A stretch of 64,000 nt of DNA from Actinocorallia sp. API 0066. Its GTDB lineage: Bacteria > Actinomycetota > Actinomycetes > Streptosporangiales > Streptosporangiaceae. Positions 62,262 to 64,000 of this stretch are shown piece by piece (the stretch's first letter is position 1; each line of letters starts with the position of its first letter). Below the pieces are notes generated by a model, which saw only the letters and a list, made by a program, of their open reading frames with translations, had not been told where the DNA came from and ran no database searches. The stretch lies in contig NZ_JAJLQY010000003.1 in the NCBI RefSeq assembly GCF_020991275.1, positions 1-64,000 on the forward strand, in the 5' to 3' direction. A program made the translations under genes and the position numbers.

Positions 62262-62828
62262 GTGCGCGTTGGTGTGGTGTTGTTCGTTGTGGTGGCGGCC
62301 GTGTTCGGGAGCGGTGGGCAGGCAGGGGCGGCGCCCAAGCCGAGCCTGAAGTTCGCGAAGATCCAGTACGACGCGCCGGGGCCGGACACCCGGGACAACT
62401 CCCAGCTGAACCGGGAGTACGTCGTCATCAAGAACACGGGGCGGAAGGCGGTGCCGCTCAGGAACTGGACGTTGCGGGACGCGCAGCGGCACACCTACAA
62501 GTTCCCGAAGTTCACCCTGAAGCCGGGCAAGACCGTCACGGTGCACACGGGCAAGGGCAAGAACACGGCGGCGCACCTGTACATGAACCGTAGCTGGTAC
62601 GTCTGGAACAACGACAAGGACACCGCGACCCTGCGCAACGCCAAGGGCGTCAAGGTAATCTCCCGCTCCTGGGGCAAGCCCAAGCCCAAGCCGCAGCCGT
62701 CCCTCGACCCGCGCTTCAGCACCTGCGCCCAGGCCAAGGCCAACGGCTACGGCCCCTACTACAAGGGCCGCGACCCCGAGTACCACTGGTACATCGACCG
62801 TGACGGCGACGGGGTCGTCTGCGAGTGA
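62262..62828 (+). CDS. Secreted lamin-tail plus Excalibur-domain protein
   Basis: A 188-residue secreted protein with a signal peptide (VGVVLFVVVAAVFGSGGQAG). A lamin-tail-like immunoglobulin domain covers about residues 28-135 (NREYVVIKNTGRKAVPLRNW, FTLKPGKTVTVHTGKG), and an Excalibur calcium-binding domain the last 40 (STCAQAKANGYGPY, DRDGDGVVCE). The two domains are joined by a Lys-Pro linker. The DxDGDGxxCE loop binds Ca2+ in related proteins. Similar proteins are thought to work at the cell surface, sometimes with nucleases; no nuclease domain is present here. Confidence 0.88.
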   Translation: MRVGVVLFVVVAAVFGSGGQAGAAPKPSLKFAKIQYDAPGPDTRDNSQLNREYVVIKNTGRKAVPLRNWTLRDAQRHTYKFPKFTLKPGKTVTVHTGKGKNTAAHLYMNRSWYVWNNDKDTATLRNAKGVKVISRSWGKPKPKPQPSLDPRFSTCAQAKANGYGPYYKGRDPEYHWYIDRDGDGVVCE

Positions 62829-62922
62829 CCGCCCCTCCCCGGGAAGTTCGCCTGCGGTCAAGCACGCTCAAGGACTGAACGGCCAAGCGCTTCGTCCAGA
62901 TATGTGCGGGTACGGAACGTAG

Positions 62923-63576
62923 ATGAGGCTTTTGCGGCTTCCCGGGGTGTACCGGCCTCGCCGTGACACCTGGGTCCTGTGCCGCGCCCTGCGAGAGGCG
63001 AAGGTCCCGCAGGGCGCCCGGGTCCTCGACCTGTGCACCGGGACGGGCCAGGTCGCCGTCGTCGCGGCCCGCTGCGGGGCGGCCCGGGTGACCGCGGTGG
63101 ACGTCTCGTGGCGGGCCGTGGCCTGCGCCGCGGTGAACGGCCTCGTCCGACGGCTCCGGGTGAAGGCGCGCAAGGGCGACCTGTTCACACCCGTCGCGGG
63201 CCAGCGGTTCGACGTCATCACGGTGAACCCGCCCTACGTGCCGCGCGCGCACGGCGGCCCGCGCAGGCACGGCAGGGAGCGCGCCTGGGACGCGGGCCGC
63301 GACGGCCGCGACCTGGTGGACCGGGTCTGCGCCGAGGCCCCCGGCATGCTCGCGCCCGGAGGCGTCCTCCTCATGGTGCACTCGGACCTGTGCGGCGTCC
63401 CCCGGACGCTCAGCGCGCTCCGGGAGGGCGGCCTGCGCGCCGAGGTCGTCACCCGCGAGCGCGACCCGTTCGGCCCCGTGATGCGCCCCAGGGCCGCCGA
63501 CTTCGCCGCCCTGGGGCTCATCGCGCCGGGCCGGGCGCACGACGAACTCGTGGTGATCCGTGCCGAACGCCGCTGA
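62923..63576 (+). CDS. HemK-like S-adenosylmethionine-dependent methyltransferase
   Basis: A 217-residue class I methyltransferase. The SAM loop is VLDLCTGTGQVAVVAARCGA, the acidic residue is in VTAVDVSWRAV, and the catalytic NPPY is in DVITVNPPYVPRAHG, as in HemK/PrmC and MTQ2 enzymes that methylate Gln or Asn side-chain amides. It lacks the N-terminal domain of PrmC and is closer to the short HemK2 type. Its 3' end overlaps the CDGSH gene by 17 bases, so the two are probably co-expressed. Confidence 0.88.
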   Translation: MRLLRLPGVYRPRRDTWVLCRALREAKVPQGARVLDLCTGTGQVAVVAARCGAARVTAVDVSWRAVACAAVNGLVRRLRVKARKGDLFTPVAGQRFDVITVNPPYVPRAHGGPRRHGRERAWDAGRDGRDLVDRVCAEAPGMLAPGGVLLMVHSDLCGVPRTLSALREGGLRAEVVTRERDPFGPVMRPRAADFAALGLIAPGRAHDELVVIRAERR

Positions 63577-63784
63577 CCGGCCCCGCCGCGTCCTGCTCGA
63601 TCCGCGCGGTCCGCTGCTCGTCGAGGGGCCCGTCGAGATCGTCCTCCCCGACGGCACCGCCACGGTGTGCGAGAGGTTCATGGTCGCCATCTGCCAGTGC
63701 AGGCGCAGCCGCACCTATCCGCTGTGCGACACGAGCCACCGGCGCGCGCGGGCGCGTCCCTCAGGGGAGCGGCTCCAGGAGTGA
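63560..63784 (+). CDS. CDGSH-type iron-sulfur protein
   Basis: A 74-residue protein with the 2Fe-2S motif CQCRRSRTYPLCDTSH: three Cys and one His in the CDGSH pattern, with Thr in place of Gly in CDGSH, a variant common in actinobacteria. It is expected to carry a labile cluster for electron or cluster transfer. Start GTG lies within the end of the methyltransferase. The neighbouring minus-strand gene encodes an iron-containing-redox-enzyme-like protein, a frequent partner of CDGSH genes. Confidence 0.9.
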   Translation: MPNAADRPRRVLLDPRGPLLVEGPVEIVLPDGTATVCERFMVAICQCRRSRTYPLCDTSHRRARARPSGERLQE

Positions 63785-64000
63785 CGTCCGCCCTTCCCGC
63801 CAGGCGCCAAGGAGGTGGGCTTCCAGGCGGTCCTCCAGCCATCCCGTGGCCCGGACGCCGAACACCACGTCCGCCGCCAGCTCGGGCTCCCGGGCGAGGA
63901 GGTCCCCGATGACGTCCCTACGCAACACCTGCTCGTGGACGGCGTCCGCCTCGACGTGCTCGGTGTGGAAGACCAGCGCTCGTGGGCTCGCGCCCAGCCG
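63761..64000 (-). CDS. C-terminal end of a haem-oxygenase-fold (iron-containing redox enzyme) protein, partial
   Basis: Reading leftward from the edge gives 79 residues to a TGA at 63761. They include ALVFHTEHVEADAVHEQVLR and WLEDRLEAHLLGAWREGRTS, the pattern of the iron-containing redox enzyme family with the all-helical haem-oxygenase-like fold; the EHVEADAVHE segment carries probable Glu and His metal ligands. The gene starts outside the window. Its 3' end overlaps the convergent CDGSH gene by 24 bases. Confidence 0.8.
   Translation of the reverse strand, partial: RLGASPRALVFHTEHVEADAVHEQVLRRDVIGDLLAREPELAADVVFGVRATGWLEDRLEAHLLGAWREGRTSLLEPLP

Noticed and set aside
1-64000. Insertion sequences, integrases, tRNA or rRNA genes
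   Set aside because: I saw no transposase-like protein, terminal inverted repeats, or tRNA/rRNA sequence in the window.

Overview
The window looks like a chromosomal segment from a high-GC actinomycete, probably a filamentous genus of the Actinomadura/Streptosporangiales type. The evidence is the strongly GC-rich third codon positions, frequent GTG and TTG starts, IdeR/DmdR-type iron boxes, an MbtH-like protein, a conservon-type sensor kinase with a Roadblock partner, an F420-type LLM oxidoreductase and many CoA-dependent catabolic genes. The genus is inferred from gene content only.

Region 1 (about 1-23.6 kb) is an iron-regulated hydroxamate siderophore locus. A siderophore formyltransferase diverges from an amino acid N-monooxygenase across a near-perfect iron box. 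A second iron box precedes a siderophore-binding lipoprotein, a 5238-residue four-module NRPS (C-A-PCP-E, C-A-PCP, C-A-PCP, C-A-PCP, terminal C) and an MbtH protein. A third iron box controls two convergent genes for a heterodimeric ABC exporter-fold transporter. The third adenylation domain carries DMENLGLINK, the signature known for N5-hydroxyornithine. Domains 1 and 4 share nearly the same signature and probably load the same residue, plausibly formyl-hydroxyornithine. There is no thioesterase; a terminal condensation domain with a broken HHxxxDG motif ends the line.

Region 2 (about 23.7-43.2 kb, with an outlier at 49.3-52.9 kb) holds an acyl-CoA catabolic gene set: three family III CoA-transferases, two aldehyde dehydrogenases, two acyl-CoA dehydrogenases, a crotonase, a MaoC-type hydratase, a CitE-like lyase, an SDR, a VOC protein and a small dimeric alpha/beta-barrel protein. 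At least seven promoters here carry close variants of the perfect AT-only palindrome CATAATATATTATG, which stands out in this GC-rich DNA and suggests one shared regulator. Candidate regulators nearby are of the LysR, TetR, GntR and GAF/AAA/Fis types. A secreted beta-propeller/PKD protein, a conservon-like sensor kinase/Roadblock pair and an LtrA membrane protein are interspersed.

Region 3 (about 43.2-52.9 kb) has an NmrA-like reductase divergent from an XRE regulator, an amidohydrolase/TetR/C45-acyltransferase operon in which the acyltransferase has lost its middle, a GntR regulator, and the GAF/AAA/Fis regulator followed by an aldehyde dehydrogenase.

Region 4 (about 53-64 kb) contains an alpha/beta hydrolase, two metal-efflux units (each an ArsR-family sensor with a CDF transporter), a deletion scar that removed the 5' ends of a divergent reductase/regulator pair, an F420-type oxidoreductase with an SRPBCC protein and a divergent HxlR regulator, two small exported proteins, a small methyltransferase, a CDGSH protein and the end of a haem-oxygenase-fold redox protein.
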